From: Microthrixaceae bacterium
Lineage (GTDB): Bacteria; Actinomycetota; Acidimicrobiia; Acidimicrobiales; Microtrichaceae
NCBI GenBank assembly: GCA_020845705.1
Contig: JADLFH010000040.1
Coordinates: 62,001 to 126,000 of the forward strand
Length of the DNA: 64,000 nt
Direction of reading: 5' to 3'
Part shown: piece by piece, positions 48,724 through 57,443 of the stretch
Position numbering within the stretch: position 1 is the first letter of the stretch
Layout of the letters: each line of letters opens with the position of its first letter
The notes under the pieces: generated by a model
What the model was told of the DNA's origin: nothing
Seen by the model: only the letters and a program-made list of their open reading frames with translations
Databases searched by the model: none
Program-made: the position numbers and the translations under genes

Positions 48724-50238
48724 TCAGCGACACTTGGCGGCCTCCTCCGGATCGATGGGCACCAACCCCACCACCGTGGTCGACGGCGTCGCCGGTGGAG
48801 CGGTTGTCACCGGCGCTCCGGGTTGCGGCACAAGGGTGGTGGTAGCACCTCGCCGGCCGGGGACCGTTGTGGTCGTGGCGCTGGCGAGGGGCGGCGCCTC
48901 GATCGCCTCGCGTGGCAGTGGCTCGCTACGGACGCCCTTGAGGTCCTCGCCCATCACGAGATGAACCCGGGCGCCGGGGAGATCCGGGTCGTAGGTGAAC
49001 CGAGCGGGCCCCTCCAACCACCTCGCCAGCACTGCCGCCCCCTCGCGGCCCCGCGCCCCGAAGCGGATCACGGTCTTGGCGGGTCGCTTCCCGGAGGCAT
49101 CGCCGTCGGCCATCACGTCAGTGTCGAACCCGTGGGACTCCAGCGCCGACGAGATCGCCGCCGCCGCGTCGGGACCGGCTTCGGGGCCGATCTCAACCTG
49201 AACGTTGCGGGGTGTGACCTCCCGGCCGTAGACGAGGCCGCGGAACACGTCGAGGATCGGCTCTGCCTGTTCCCAGTCGACCACCTGATAGGAGACCTTC
49301 GAGCTCTTCCCCGAGCCGGTCGGGAGCTGGTACTTCTGGAGGGACTCGACGTTGAAGTTGCCGAACCGTGCGGCGAGGTCTCGGATCTGGCCCACCGTCA
49401 TGGTGTTGTCGATGGTGATTGCGTTGGTTGCCGCGTCGATCAGCGACAGCGCCGTGGCGGGATTCCGCGCCCCACGGTCCACCGCCCGCTGTGCAGCACG
49501 TTCGATGAAGTCCTGCTGGCGGCTGATCCGTCCCAGGTCGCTGGAGGCGTCGGGGACCCACTTGCCCGTCTTCGGGTCCTTGTACTGGAGGTGACGGGAA
49601 CGGGCGTACGCCAGCGCCTGAACCGGATCCAACACGATGCAGCCTGTCTCGGTGAGGTTGAGTCCGGTGTGCTCCGTGTCGCGTACGGGCACCGTGAGGT
49701 ACACGGGGATGCCGTCGAGGGCGGCGACCAGTTGGCGGAAACCCTGGAAGTCGACCTCCACGTAGTTGTCGATGGAGATCCCGAAGTCACGCTTGATCGT
49801 GTCGATCAGGTTCTCCGACCCCCGTGACCCGGCGATGGCCGAATTGATCTTGCCCTTGTCTCCGAACGGGGCGATCGGCAGCCAGGTGTCACGAGGGATC
49901 GAAAGCAGCGACGCCCGGTTCTCCCTGGGTTCCAGCCGGGCAACCATGATGACGTCCGCCAGCCGCCCGCCTCGCCCACGCTTCGAGCGCACCGGATCCG
50001 TCGGATCGAGTCGATCCGCGTTGTCGGTGCCGATGATGAGGATGTTGCGCGGCTCGTCGTCGGCGAGCTTCGGGGCCAGCGACACACCCAGCTCCAGCGT
50101 GTCGAGCGATGCGACCTTCGAACGGAACAGGCTCAGGCCGCCCGCCGCGCTCAGGCATACCAGCACCAGCACCACATTCGTTGCGAGTAGGAGTCGCTGG
50201 GGCCACGATCGGCGGACCCGCCGAGCCGAGGGAGCCAC
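48724..50238 (-). CDS. LytR-CpsA-Psr (LCP) family glycopolymer transferase
   Basis: 504 residues from GTG 50238. One N-terminal membrane helix (about 14-35), then the LCP domain (about 60-250; ADVIMVARLEPRENRASLLSIPRDTWLPI, KINSAIAG, GFRQLVAALDGIPVYL, ALAYARSRHLQ), and a LytR_C-type C-terminal domain, ending in a Thr/Pro-rich tail. LCP proteins attach wall polymers to peptidoglycan or galactan from lipid carriers. The start is set by a TAGCGT box 8 bases upstream; the longer frame would run into repeats. Confidence 0.9.
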   Translation of the reverse strand: MAPSARRVRRSWPQRLLLATNVVLVLVCLSAAGGLSLFRSKVASLDTLELGVSLAPKLADDEPRNILIIGTDNADRLDPTDPVRSKRGRGGRLADVIMVARLEPRENRASLLSIPRDTWLPIAPFGDKGKINSAIAGSRGSENLIDTIKRDFGISIDNYVEVDFQGFRQLVAALDGIPVYLTVPVRDTEHTGLNLTETGCIVLDPVQALAYARSRHLQYKDPKTGKWVPDASSDLGRISRQQDFIERAAQRAVDRGARNPATALSLIDAATNAITIDNTMTVGQIRDLAARFGNFNVESLQKYQLPTGSGKSSKVSYQVVDWEQAEPILDVFRGLVYGREVTPRNVQVEIGPEAGPDAAAAISSALESHGFDTDVMADGDASGKRPAKTVIRFGARGREGAAVLARWLEGPARFTYDPDLPGARVHLVMGEDLKGVRSEPLPREAIEAPPLASATTTTVPGRRGATTTLVPQPGAPVTTAPPATPSTTVVGLVPIDPEEAAKCR

Positions 50239-50246
50239 GAGCCCCG

Positions 50247-50252
50247 ACGCTA
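50247..50252 (-). promoter_or_regulatory. -10 box for the LCP gene
   Basis: TAGCGT on the minus strand, 8 bases before GTG 50238. It supports the short start. Confidence 0.45.
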
Positions 50253-50297
50253 GCAGCCACCTTCGCGGCGCCGGTCTCGGCACCTGGGCGGTCCACT

Positions 50298-50530
50298 TTG
50301 AGGCAGCACGGCCCGGCCCGCCTTGCCTCAAACTCATTCATGAGGCAGGAGGGGCCGGAAACCGCACCGCCTTGCCTCAAGAACCGGTTTGAGGCAGCAG
50401 GGGCCGGGGCATTGAGGCAGGAGGGGCCGGAAACCGCACCGCCTTGCCTCAAGAACCGGTTTGAGGCAGCAGGGGCCGGGGTATTGAGGCAGGAGGGGCC
50501 GGGGCATTGAGGCAGGAGGGGCCGCTCACG
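50298..50530. repeat. Intergenic TTGAGGCAG repeat cluster (72-bp and 23-bp tandem units)
   Basis: The stretch between the LCP gene and pabB (50239-50585) holds no gene. It contains seven TGAGGCAG cores (50298, 50341, 50389, 50412, 50461, 50484, 50507) and three inverted CTTGCCTCAA cores (50322, 50371, 50443). A 72-base unit (50389-50460) recurs partly at 50461, and its second part also occurs at 50341. A 23-base subunit (ATTGAGGCAGGAGGGGCC...) recurs at 50411, 50483 and 50506. Opposed cores can pair, and AACCGGTT palindromes separate units. It is not CRISPR: the units are too irregular and there are no spacers. Confidence 0.85.
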
Positions 50531-50573
50531 GGAACCGTCCCGCCTTCTCCGGAAGCCCCTGGAGCCACTCATC

Positions 50574-50579
50574 TAGGCT
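50574..50579 (+). promoter_or_regulatory. Leaderless -10 box for pabB
   Basis: TAGGCT 6 bases before the pabB GTG (50586), identical in sequence and spacing to the ftsH box. Confidence 0.55.
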
Positions 50580-50585
50580 TCGACC

Positions 50586-51614
50586 GTGGCCGCCGCCCCC
50601 CTCGCCGTGGTCGGCGACCGCCTCTGCACCGACCTGCTCGATGTCACCTCCGACCTCTCGGCACTCGACTCCCAGGGGTTCTGGGCGGTCGTCGTCCCCT
50701 ACGACGGAGCACCTGTGTGTGCTCGCTTCGGCACGGTTCGCCCGGCTCGACCTTGGCGGGGTGCGCGCTGGCACGGGCCGAGCCCATCGTCGTGGTCCTC
50801 GAGTCTCGACGAGAAGGGCTTCGGGCTCGGGGTGGAGGAGATCCGCGCGGCGATCGCGGCGGGCGACGTGTACCAGGTGAACCTCACCCGTGTGCTGTCG
50901 GCCCCCGTCGAGGACCTCGACGACCCACATCACGACATCGCGGCGCTCGGCGCTGCTCTGGCCCTCGGCAATCCGGCCCCCTTCTCGGCCGTGGTGCGCG
51001 TCCCCCCGGCAGGGGTAGCGATCGCTTCGGCGTCTCCCGAGCGGTACCTCCGACGCGACGGACGGCGCGTCGCCTCGTCTCCGATCAAGGGCACCGCGGC
51101 TACGCCCGACGGCTTCACTCCGAAGGACCACGCCGAGAACATCATGATCGTGGACCTCGTACGCAACGACTTGGGCCGGGTTTGCGAGTACGGGTCGGTG
51201 AGCGTGCCTTCGCTGTTGGCGGTCGAAGCCCATCCGGGCCTGCACCACCTCGTCTCCACTGTCAGCGGCGAGCTGCGCGACGACCTCGGCTGGCCCGAAC
51301 TGATCGACGCCACGTTCCCGCCCGGCTCGGTGACCGGAGCCCCCAAGATCGCGGCCTGTTCGATCATCTCCCGGCTCGAGCCGGCCTCCCGTGGCCCTTA
51401 CTGCGGAGCCATCGGGTGGGTTGACGCCGGGTCGCGAACGGGCGAGCTCAACGTGGCGATCCGCACGTTCTGGATCGACGAAGGTCGACTCTGCTTCGGC
51501 ACCGGAGGCGGGATCACCTGGGATTCGACCGCCACCGGCGAGTGGGCCGAGACGCAGCTCAAGGCTGCCCGGCTCCTGTCGGTGGCGTCGGGGGCCGCGG
51601 AGCCCGTGCCATGA
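50586..51614 (+). CDS. pabB: Aminodeoxychorismate synthase component I
   Basis: 342 residues from GTG 50586. Chorismate-binding domain that makes 4-amino-4-deoxychorismate for folate. Typical motifs: IRAAIAAGDVYQVNLTR, ASASPERYLRRDGRRVASSPIKGTA, DLVRNDLGRVCEYGSV, TFPPGSVTGAPKIAA, and CFGTGGGITWDSTATGEW. A shorter N-terminal region than anthranilate synthase. The amidotransferase pabA is not adjacent. Next gene pabC follows 13 bases later. Confidence 0.9.
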   Translation: MAAAPLAVVGDRLCTDLLDVTSDLSALDSQGFWAVVVPYDGAPVCARFGTVRPARPWRGARWHGPSPSSWSSSLDEKGFGLGVEEIRAAIAAGDVYQVNLTRVLSAPVEDLDDPHHDIAALGAALALGNPAPFSAVVRVPPAGVAIASASPERYLRRDGRRVASSPIKGTAATPDGFTPKDHAENIMIVDLVRNDLGRVCEYGSVSVPSLLAVEAHPGLHHLVSTVSGELRDDLGWPELIDATFPPGSVTGAPKIAACSIISRLEPASRGPYCGAIGWVDAGSRTGELNVAIRTFWIDEGRLCFGTGGGITWDSTATGEWAETQLKAARLLSVASGAAEPVP

Positions 51615-51627
51615 GCGATGCTGTGCG

Positions 51628-52464
51628 ATGAGCCGGGTCTGGATCAACGGCGAGATGATCGATGAGGCCGACGCCCGAGTCGCCTACGACGACCATGGGA
51701 TCACCGTCGGCGACGGCGCGTTCGAGACCGCGAAGGTAATCGGTGGCCGGCCCTTCGCCCTCCGCCGTCACCTCGACCGCCTTGGTGGATCGCTTGCCGC
51801 CCTTCGGCTGGGACCCCTTGACCTCGCGACGGTTCGTGACGCGGTCGAAGCGGTGTGCGCCGACCACGGCGGCGACGGCTTCGTGAGGGTCACCGTGACC
51901 GCGGGACGAGGCCCGCTCGGCTCACCACGGGGCGACATCAGCCCTACGGTGATCGTCGCCATCCGGCCGGGGTCGATCCGCACCGAACCCTGCGACGTGA
52001 TCGTCGTGGGCTACACGCGCAACGAGAACGGGGCACTGGCGGGCGTCAAGTCCACCTCCTACGCCGAGAACGTGCTCGCTCTCGCCGATGCGCTGGCCGT
52101 GGGATCCGAGGAGGCGCTCTTCGCGAACACCGCCGGGATGCTCTGCGAAGGCACCGGCTCCAACGTGTTCGTGGGCCTCGACGGCGAGTTGCTCACGCCC
52201 CCGCTTTCCGCCGGCTGCCTGGCGGGGGTGACCCGGGCCCTGGTGCTGGAACAACTCGACGTGGCGCTACGGGAAGCCGACATACCGATGGACGCACTCG
52301 GCCGGTGTGACGAGATGTTCCTGGTTTCCACCGGTCGGGAGGTCCAGCCTGTCCGTTCGATCGACGGCGTCGCGTTGCCGGGCTGTCCCGGACACTGGAC
52401 CAACATGGTCCGGTCGGCGTGGGTCGCGGCGTTCAGCGGCCCCGACGCTCCCATCGACCCCTGA
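51628..52464 (+). CDS. pabC: Aminodeoxychorismate lyase-like PLP enzyme (class IV aminotransferase fold)
   Basis: 278 residues from ATG 51628. PLP fold-type IV, with GITVGDGAFETAKVIGG near residue 25, the PLP lysine in AGVKSTSYAENVLALADA, and TNTxxM-like AGMLCEGTGSNVFV. Converts 4-amino-4-deoxychorismate to p-aminobenzoate. Context with pabB supports this over branched-chain aminotransferase. Confidence 0.88.
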   Translation: MSRVWINGEMIDEADARVAYDDHGITVGDGAFETAKVIGGRPFALRRHLDRLGGSLAALRLGPLDLATVRDAVEAVCADHGGDGFVRVTVTAGRGPLGSPRGDISPTVIVAIRPGSIRTEPCDVIVVGYTRNENGALAGVKSTSYAENVLALADALAVGSEEALFANTAGMLCEGTGSNVFVGLDGELLTPPLSAGCLAGVTRALVLEQLDVALREADIPMDALGRCDEMFLVSTGREVQPVRSIDGVALPGCPGHWTNMVRSAWVAAFSGPDAPIDP

Positions 52465-52490
52465 GGACGCTGAGGTCGGCGAGGGACCGT

Positions 52491-53273
52491 TCAGCTCAAC
52501 GGCCGAAGGTGGACGATGTCGGCCGCGAACACGCTGCGGCGAACACCCGAGGCCGACTCCACCACCAACGCCCCGTCGGGATCGATGTCGATGGCGAGGG
52601 CTTCGGTGGCTCCGTCGGTGGTTTCGATGCGAACTCTTCGTCCCAGCGTTGCGCAGCGTTTGCGGTAGACCTCGAGCAGCGACGTTGCCGGTTCGTCCAG
52701 GCGGGTCTCGAAGGCTGCCAGGAGTGCCTCCAGAAGCAGGTGACGGTCGATATCTCGGCCCACGAGGTGGCGCAGCGAGGTGGCCGTGGCCGCGAGCTCT
52801 GCGGGGAGTTCGTCAGGCCAGTTCACGTTGATCCCGATTCCCAACACCACCGCGGCCAGACGCTCGCCGTCCAACACCGCCTCGCTCAACATCCCTGACA
52901 CCTTGAGGTCGCCACCCGGCGCCACGCTCACCAGGTCGTTTGGCCACTTCAGCCCGAGGCGGCAGCCCGCCACCTCGGCGACGGCGTCGGTGGCCGCCAC
53001 ACCGAGAGCCATCGTCAAGCATCCCGCCTCGCCCGCGGGGATGTCGGGGCGCAGGAGGATCGAGCACAACAGCGACGCCCCCGGCGGCGCGACCCAGCTT
53101 CGCCCCAACCTGCCTCGCCCCGTGGTCTGCTCGTCGGCAACCAGCACCTGTTCGGGCCCACCCGCCCGGGCGACGGCGAGCAGGTCGGTGTTCGTCGAGC
53201 CCGTCCGTGCAACCCACTCGCGCTTGGAGAAACGGTCTCCTGGGACGGTTCCTTTGGCGCGGCCGGTATCCAC
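52491..53273 (-). CDS. birA: Biotin-[acetyl-CoA carboxylase] ligase
   Basis: 260 residues from GTG 53273. Attaches biotin to the carboxyl carrier. Motifs: TGSTNTDLLAVARAGG, ADEQTTGRGRLGRSWV (biotin loop), LGLKWPNDLV and VVLGIGINVNWP. The N-terminal DNA-binding domain of the E. coli type is missing, so it is not a repressor. A TATCGT box lies 6 bases before the GTG. It is divergent from the biotin carboxylase gene, its likely client. Confidence 0.92.
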   Translation of the reverse strand: MDTGRAKGTVPGDRFSKREWVARTGSTNTDLLAVARAGGPEQVLVADEQTTGRGRLGRSWVAPPGASLLCSILLRPDIPAGEAGCLTMALGVAATDAVAEVAGCRLGLKWPNDLVSVAPGGDLKVSGMLSEAVLDGERLAAVVLGIGINVNWPDELPAELAATATSLRHLVGRDIDRHLLLEALLAAFETRLDEPATSLLEVYRKRCATLGRRVRIETTDGATEALAIDIDPDGALVVESASGVRRSVFAADIVHLRPLS

Positions 53274-53279
53274 GCGGCC

Positions 53280-53285
53280 ACGATA
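53280..53285 (-). promoter_or_regulatory. Leaderless -10 box for birA
   Basis: TATCGT on the minus strand, 6 bases before GTG 53273. Only 16 bases separate the birA and carboxylase start codons, so the two promoters must overlap. Confidence 0.45.
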
Positions 53286-53289
53286 GGGC

Positions 53290-55053
53290 GTGTTTACAAA
53301 GGTGCTCGTAGCAAACCGCGGGGAGATCGCAGTCCGGGTCATCCGGGCCTGTCGGGAGCTGGGGGTGGGCACTGTGGCCGTGTACTCCGAGCTGGATCGG
53401 GAGGCGCTCCACGTCCGTCTGGCCGATGAGGCCTACGCGCTCGGTGGACAGACCGCAGCGGAGAGCTACCTGAACACCGAGGCGATCCTCGACGCCATCG
53501 GGCGATCCGGGGCCGACGCAGTCCATCCCGGTTACGGCTTCTTCTCGGAGAACAGCGACTTCGCCCAGGTGATCACCGACCGTGGCGTGAGCTTCATCGG
53601 TCCCAGACCTGCGGCCATCGACGTGATGGGCGACAAGATCTCGGCCCGTCTCGCGGCGGAGAAGGTCGGCGTGTTCGGGGTTCCCGGCACCACCGAGCTG
53701 ATCACCGACCCCGCCCAGATCGTGGCCTTCGGGGCGGAGCACGGCTATCCGATCGCCATCAAGGCCGCCTACGGAGGCGGCGGGCGCGGAATGAAGGTGG
53801 TCGACTCGGCAGACTCCGCCGCCGAAGCGCTCGAATCCGCGCAGCGTGAGGCGAAGGCGTACTTCGGTCGTGACGAGTGCTACATGGAGCGGTATCTCAC
53901 CAAGCCCCGCCACGTCGAGGTGCAGGTAATCGCGGACGACCACGGCAACTGCGTCTACCTCGGCACCCGCGACTGCTCGGCGCAACGACGCCACCAGAAG
54001 CTCATCGAGGAGGCGCCCGCTGCCGGCATCCCCGACGAGATCCTCCGCCAGATGGGCGAGGCGGCGGTTGCCGTGGCAAAGGGCTGCGACTATGTGAACG
54101 CCGGCACCGTGGAGTTCCTCTACGAGGACGGGGGTTTCTACTACCTGGAGATGAACACCCGCCTCCAGGTGGAGCACTGCGTCTCCGAACTGATCACAGG
54201 CCAGGATCTGGTCGAGTTGCAGCTGCGGGTTGCCTCGGGTGAAGCGCTGCCGCTGACCCAGGCCGACGTGGAGCTTCGGGGACACGCCATCGAGTGCCGC
54301 ATCAACGCGGAGGATCCCGCCGAGGGGCGCTTCCTCCCCTCGCCCGGCCCGCTGACCAAGCTGAAGGTGGCCTCCGGCGCCGGGGTGCGTTGGGACGGCG
54401 GCTACGAGGCGGGCGACGAGATCAGCCAGTACTACGACAACCTCGTGGGCAAGCTCTGCGTGTGGGCCAAGGACCGCCCCACCGCCATCGCCAGGATGAT
54501 CCGGGCCCTGGAGGAGACCGTGGTGGAGGGCGTCGCCACCACCATCCCGGCCGACCTCGCCATCCTCCGCCACCCCGACTTCGCTGCGTTCGAGCACTCC
54601 ACCAAGTGGGTGGAGTCGACCCTGGATCTCACGGGGGTCACGTCGAAAGCGGCGGCGCCTTCTGTCGAGGGGTCCGAGCCGAAGCTGCGCCGCGACATCG
54701 ACGTGGAGGTGAACGGCAAGCGCTTCTCGGTGGCCATGTGGGTTCCGGAATCCGCCGGCGCCGCAACGGCCACGGCCGGTGGCGCCGCCCGTCGCGCCAA
54801 GCCGCGACGTTCATCGGGTGGGTCGGCGGGAGCCGCGGGCTCGGGCACGGTCACCGTGCCGATGCAGGGCACGATCGTCAAGGTGCTGGTGGCCGCAGGC
54901 GACGAGGTGAGCGAGGGCGACACCATCTGTGTGCTGGAGGCGATGAAGATGGAGAACAACATCGTCGCAGACAAGGCCGGGACGGTGGCGTCGTTGAAGG
55001 TGGAACCGGGCCAGTCGGTCGGCGCCGGCGACCTCATCGCAACCATCGAGTAA
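53290..55053 (+). CDS. Acetyl-/propionyl-CoA carboxylase alpha subunit (biotin carboxylase + BCCP)
   Basis: 587 residues from GTG 53290. Biotin carboxylase domain (about 1-445; KVLVANRGEIAVRVIRACREL, AAYGGGGRGMKVV, EMNTRLQVEHCVSELITGQDL) joined by an Ala/Gly linker to a BCCP domain with biotinyl-lysine K553 in EAMKMEN. Actinobacterial AccA3-type fusion. A separate beta subunit is required and is not in the window. Divergent from birA, which biotinylates it. Confidence 0.94.
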   Translation: MFTKVLVANRGEIAVRVIRACRELGVGTVAVYSELDREALHVRLADEAYALGGQTAAESYLNTEAILDAIGRSGADAVHPGYGFFSENSDFAQVITDRGVSFIGPRPAAIDVMGDKISARLAAEKVGVFGVPGTTELITDPAQIVAFGAEHGYPIAIKAAYGGGGRGMKVVDSADSAAEALESAQREAKAYFGRDECYMERYLTKPRHVEVQVIADDHGNCVYLGTRDCSAQRRHQKLIEEAPAAGIPDEILRQMGEAAVAVAKGCDYVNAGTVEFLYEDGGFYYLEMNTRLQVEHCVSELITGQDLVELQLRVASGEALPLTQADVELRGHAIECRINAEDPAEGRFLPSPGPLTKLKVASGAGVRWDGGYEAGDEISQYYDNLVGKLCVWAKDRPTAIARMIRALEETVVEGVATTIPADLAILRHPDFAAFEHSTKWVESTLDLTGVTSKAAAPSVEGSEPKLRRDIDVEVNGKRFSVAMWVPESAGAATATAGGAARRAKPRRSSGGSAGAAGSGTVTVPMQGTIVKVLVAAGDEVSEGDTICVLEAMKMENNIVADKAGTVASLKVEPGQSVGAGDLIATIE

Positions 55054-55126
55054 CCCCTGCGCTTTTGTGGCGCGAGGGAGGCCGAACTTGGCTCTGCTCG
55101 CACCTCGGAACGGCAGGGGGAGGGGC

Positions 55127-55657
55127 TCAGCGGGCGCGGAGGACGATGGTGCCCGCGGCGCGGTCGTGCAGCCCCCGACCCTGCGGGTGGAACAGCGAGG
55201 TCAGATACACGTACTGCCCCGCCACCGACAGGATGAACGCGATCATCGAGTCGGAATCGGGTATGGCCAGGAGAACGAACTCGGGCACCGCCGGAACCAG
55301 GATCCGAAACGCCGCCTGTTGGGCGTTCGGCTTCCCGTCGTCGCTCACGCGCGCGACTCGCAGTCCCATCACCGCCTTGCCGATGGTTCGACCGAAGATC
55401 GAGATGGCCGCCCACTCGTAGACCACCGGCACCAGCGTGCTGAGGACCAGGAACCATCCCGGGGCTTCCAGTCGCACCTCGCCGCCGACCGACCGGACGA
55501 TGCCCGCAGCGAACGCCCACGCCAGGAACGGCGCCTCGATCACCAATGCGTCGAGCAGGCGGGCGACCAGCCGTATCCAGATCGGCGGGATCGACCCCGG
55601 GCCCGAGCCGGCAGAACGCGCGGGCGCGGTTGGCGGTTCCCCGTTCGAGTCGGTCAC
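55127..55657 (-). CDS. RDD family membrane protein
   Basis: 176 residues with an RDD domain: IWIRLVARLLDALVIEAPFLAW, then YEWAAISIFGRTIGKAVMGLRVARVS, and LHDRAAGTIVLRAR. Four or so membrane helices. Function varies (transport or membrane stress); unknown here. It lies 16 bases after the LpdA-like gene, so probably co-transcribed. Confidence 0.85.
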   Translation of the reverse strand: MTDSNGEPPTAPARSAGSGPGSIPPIWIRLVARLLDALVIEAPFLAWAFAAGIVRSVGGEVRLEAPGWFLVLSTLVPVVYEWAAISIFGRTIGKAVMGLRVARVSDDGKPNAQQAAFRILVPAVPEFVLLAIPDSDSMIAFILSVAGQYVYLTSLFHPQGRGLHDRAAGTIVLRAR

Positions 55658-55673
55658 TTCAGGCTCCGCTTCG

Positions 55674-57053
55674 TCATTCGGCCGCGTCGGCGAGTGCTTC
55701 GGCGAGGGCTGGATGGACCATCAGGCTCTCTGCGATGTCCGACACCCGCAACCCGGCGGTCACCGCCAGGGCGATCACCGAGATCAGCTCCGCAGCGTGA
55801 CGGCCGACTATCGACCCACCCAAGACCACCCCGGTGGCGGGGTCGGAGACGATCTTGACGAACCCCCTCGTGTCGCCGTTTATCAGCGCCTTTGCGGTGG
55901 TGGCGAAGGGGACCTTGGTGACACGTACCTTGCGACCCACGGCGAACGCGTCGGCTTCGGCCAAGCCCACATCCGCGATCTCGGGGTCGGTGAAGATCGC
56001 CGATGCGGCCTTGTCGTAGTCGAGGTGGCGGTGGGAGACGATGTGCATGCCCATGACGTGCTCGGCGATCTTGCGCCCCTGCATCGAGGCCACCGACGAC
56101 AGCGGCAGCTTGCCCGACAGGTCTCCCGCGACATAGATGTGCGCCACGTTGGTGCGAAGGTGGTGGTCGCTGGTGGTCACGTAGCCGCCGTCTCCGACGG
56201 CCACGCCGGCGGCCTCGAGTCCGAGGCCCTCGGAGTTGGGTATCGAGCCGATGGCCAACAGGGCGTGGGAGCCCTCCACCACCCGTCCGTCGTCACAGCG
56301 CACCACCACACCGTCGTCGGTGCGGTCGAGGCCCACCGCCCGCGCACCCTTCAGGAGCTTCACGCCACGGCGCAGGAAGTCCTCCTCCAGGACGGCGGCC
56401 ACCTCCGGGTCCTTCTGCGGCAGCACCTGCTGACGTGACACCACGAGGGTCACCTTGGAGCCGAACGACGAGAACATGTGGACGAACTCGACACCCGTGA
56501 CGCCCGAGCCGATCACCACGAGGTGCCGAGGGAGCTCTCTGGGTGGATACGCGTCGCGGGTGGTGAGCACCCGCTCGCCGTCGGGTTGTGCGAAGTCGGG
56601 GATGCGCGGCCTGCTTCCGGTGGACACCAGGATGGCGTCGGCCTCCAGCTCCTCCTCGGAGCCGGAGCCGTCGGGGCCGGTCGTTGCAACGACCACGGTC
56701 CGTGGACCGCTGAGCCGGCCTACCCCTTCGATGATGCGGACCCCCTGGCTTTCGAGCAGTTGCCGACCCACCGTTGCCAGCCGGCCCACGATGCCCCCGA
56801 TGCGGGTCCGCAGCAAGGGAAGGTCCACCTCGGGAACGTCGACCTGCACCCCCATCTCCGCTGCGGCCGAGATGTCCTCATACGCCGCTCCGGTGGCGAT
56901 CATCGCCTTGGAGGGCACGCAGTCCCACAGGTGCGCGGCGCCGCCGACGACATCGCGCTCTATGAGGGTGACCTCGGCGCCCAGGCGAGCGGCGTAGGTC
57001 GCTGCCTGCGTGCCGGCGGGGCCGCCCCCGATGATGACGAACCGCAGGGCCAT
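55674..57053 (-). CDS. LpdA-like NAD(P)H flavoprotein reductase/quinone reductase
   Basis: 459 residues from ATG 57053, set by a TAGCCT box 8 bases upstream. Two-dinucleotide-binding flavoprotein of the pyridine nucleotide-disulfide family: FVIIGGGPAGTQAATYAARLG, VVIGSGVTGVEFVHMFSSFGSKVTLV, IYVAGDLSG, and C-terminal dimer domain with HPALAEAL. The first redox cysteine is replaced by A40 while C45 remains (GGAAHLWDC), so it cannot be a normal disulfide reductase. M. tuberculosis LpdA (Rv3303c) is similar and works as a quinone reductase; soluble transhydrogenase is an alternative. Confidence 0.85.
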   Translation of the reverse strand: MALRFVIIGGGPAGTQAATYAARLGAEVTLIERDVVGGAAHLWDCVPSKAMIATGAAYEDISAAAEMGVQVDVPEVDLPLLRTRIGGIVGRLATVGRQLLESQGVRIIEGVGRLSGPRTVVVATTGPDGSGSEEELEADAILVSTGSRPRIPDFAQPDGERVLTTRDAYPPRELPRHLVVIGSGVTGVEFVHMFSSFGSKVTLVVSRQQVLPQKDPEVAAVLEEDFLRRGVKLLKGARAVGLDRTDDGVVVRCDDGRVVEGSHALLAIGSIPNSEGLGLEAAGVAVGDGGYVTTSDHHLRTNVAHIYVAGDLSGKLPLSSVASMQGRKIAEHVMGMHIVSHRHLDYDKAASAIFTDPEIADVGLAEADAFAVGRKVRVTKVPFATTAKALINGDTRGFVKIVSDPATGVVLGGSIVGRHAAELISVIALAVTAGLRVSDIAESLMVHPALAEALADAAE

Positions 57054-57061
57054 GGGTTTGG

Positions 57062-57067
57062 AGGCTA
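57062..57067 (-). promoter_or_regulatory. -10 box for the LpdA-like gene
   Basis: TAGCCT on the minus strand, 8 bases before ATG 57053. Confidence 0.4.
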
Positions 57068-57130
57068 TCGGGACGATCAGCGGTCCCGGGCGTTGCCCCA
57101 CCGTCATGTTGACCGTGCCACAAGGGCGGA

Positions 57131-57136
57131 TATGTT
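57131..57136 (+). promoter_or_regulatory. Leaderless -10 box for the coiled-coil gene
   Basis: TATGTT 6 bases before GTG 57143. The same hexamer and spacing recur before the HTH gene at 58555. Confidence 0.5.
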
Positions 57137-57142
57137 GAACCG

Positions 57143-57427
57143 GTGGAGAACGAGGACCCCACCGAAGTGGCTGCCCGACTCGAGGCAGAGCTGGTCGAGC
57201 TACGCCAGGACCTGTGGCGGGCCCGTGACGCGGTCATCGGTGCCACCGCGACCGCCGGGTCCTACAGGGCCCGGAACAAGGAGTTGGAGATGCTCGTCCA
57301 CCAGCTTCGGGCAGAGGTGGCGCGTCTGGATAGGGCGTTGAGCGATCGTGGCGGGCCGGATCTGACAGCGAAGCTGAAGAGGGCCGCACGCGATCCCGCG
57401 GCGGTGGCCCGACGCCTGTTGCGCTGA
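57143..57427 (+). CDS. Small coiled-coil protein
   Basis: 94 residues from GTG 57143. Residues 8-68 are a heptad-rich helix (ARLEAELVELRQDLW...; ELEMLVHQLRAEVARLDRAL); the basic tail KRAARDPAAVARRLLR follows. No family is recognised. Structural or adaptor role is possible. It is divergent from the LpdA-like gene and convergent with the nucleotidyltransferase. Confidence 0.7.
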   Translation: MENEDPTEVAARLEAELVELRQDLWRARDAVIGATATAGSYRARNKELEMLVHQLRAEVARLDRALSDRGGPDLTAKLKRAARDPAAVARRLLR

Positions 57428-57443
57428 GCCCACCCGGTCCGGC

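Noticed and set aside
50298-50530. CRISPR array
   Set aside because: Units are irregular, there are no unique spacers of constant length, and no cas genes nearby.
50507-51424. Overlapping open frame reading through the repeats into pabB
   Set aside because: Repeat-derived and antiphase to pabB; no protein-like composition.
55054-55126. Terminator between the carboxylase and RDD genes
   Set aside because: Only a 7-base stem (CCCCTGC/GCAGGGG) around a long loop; too weak.
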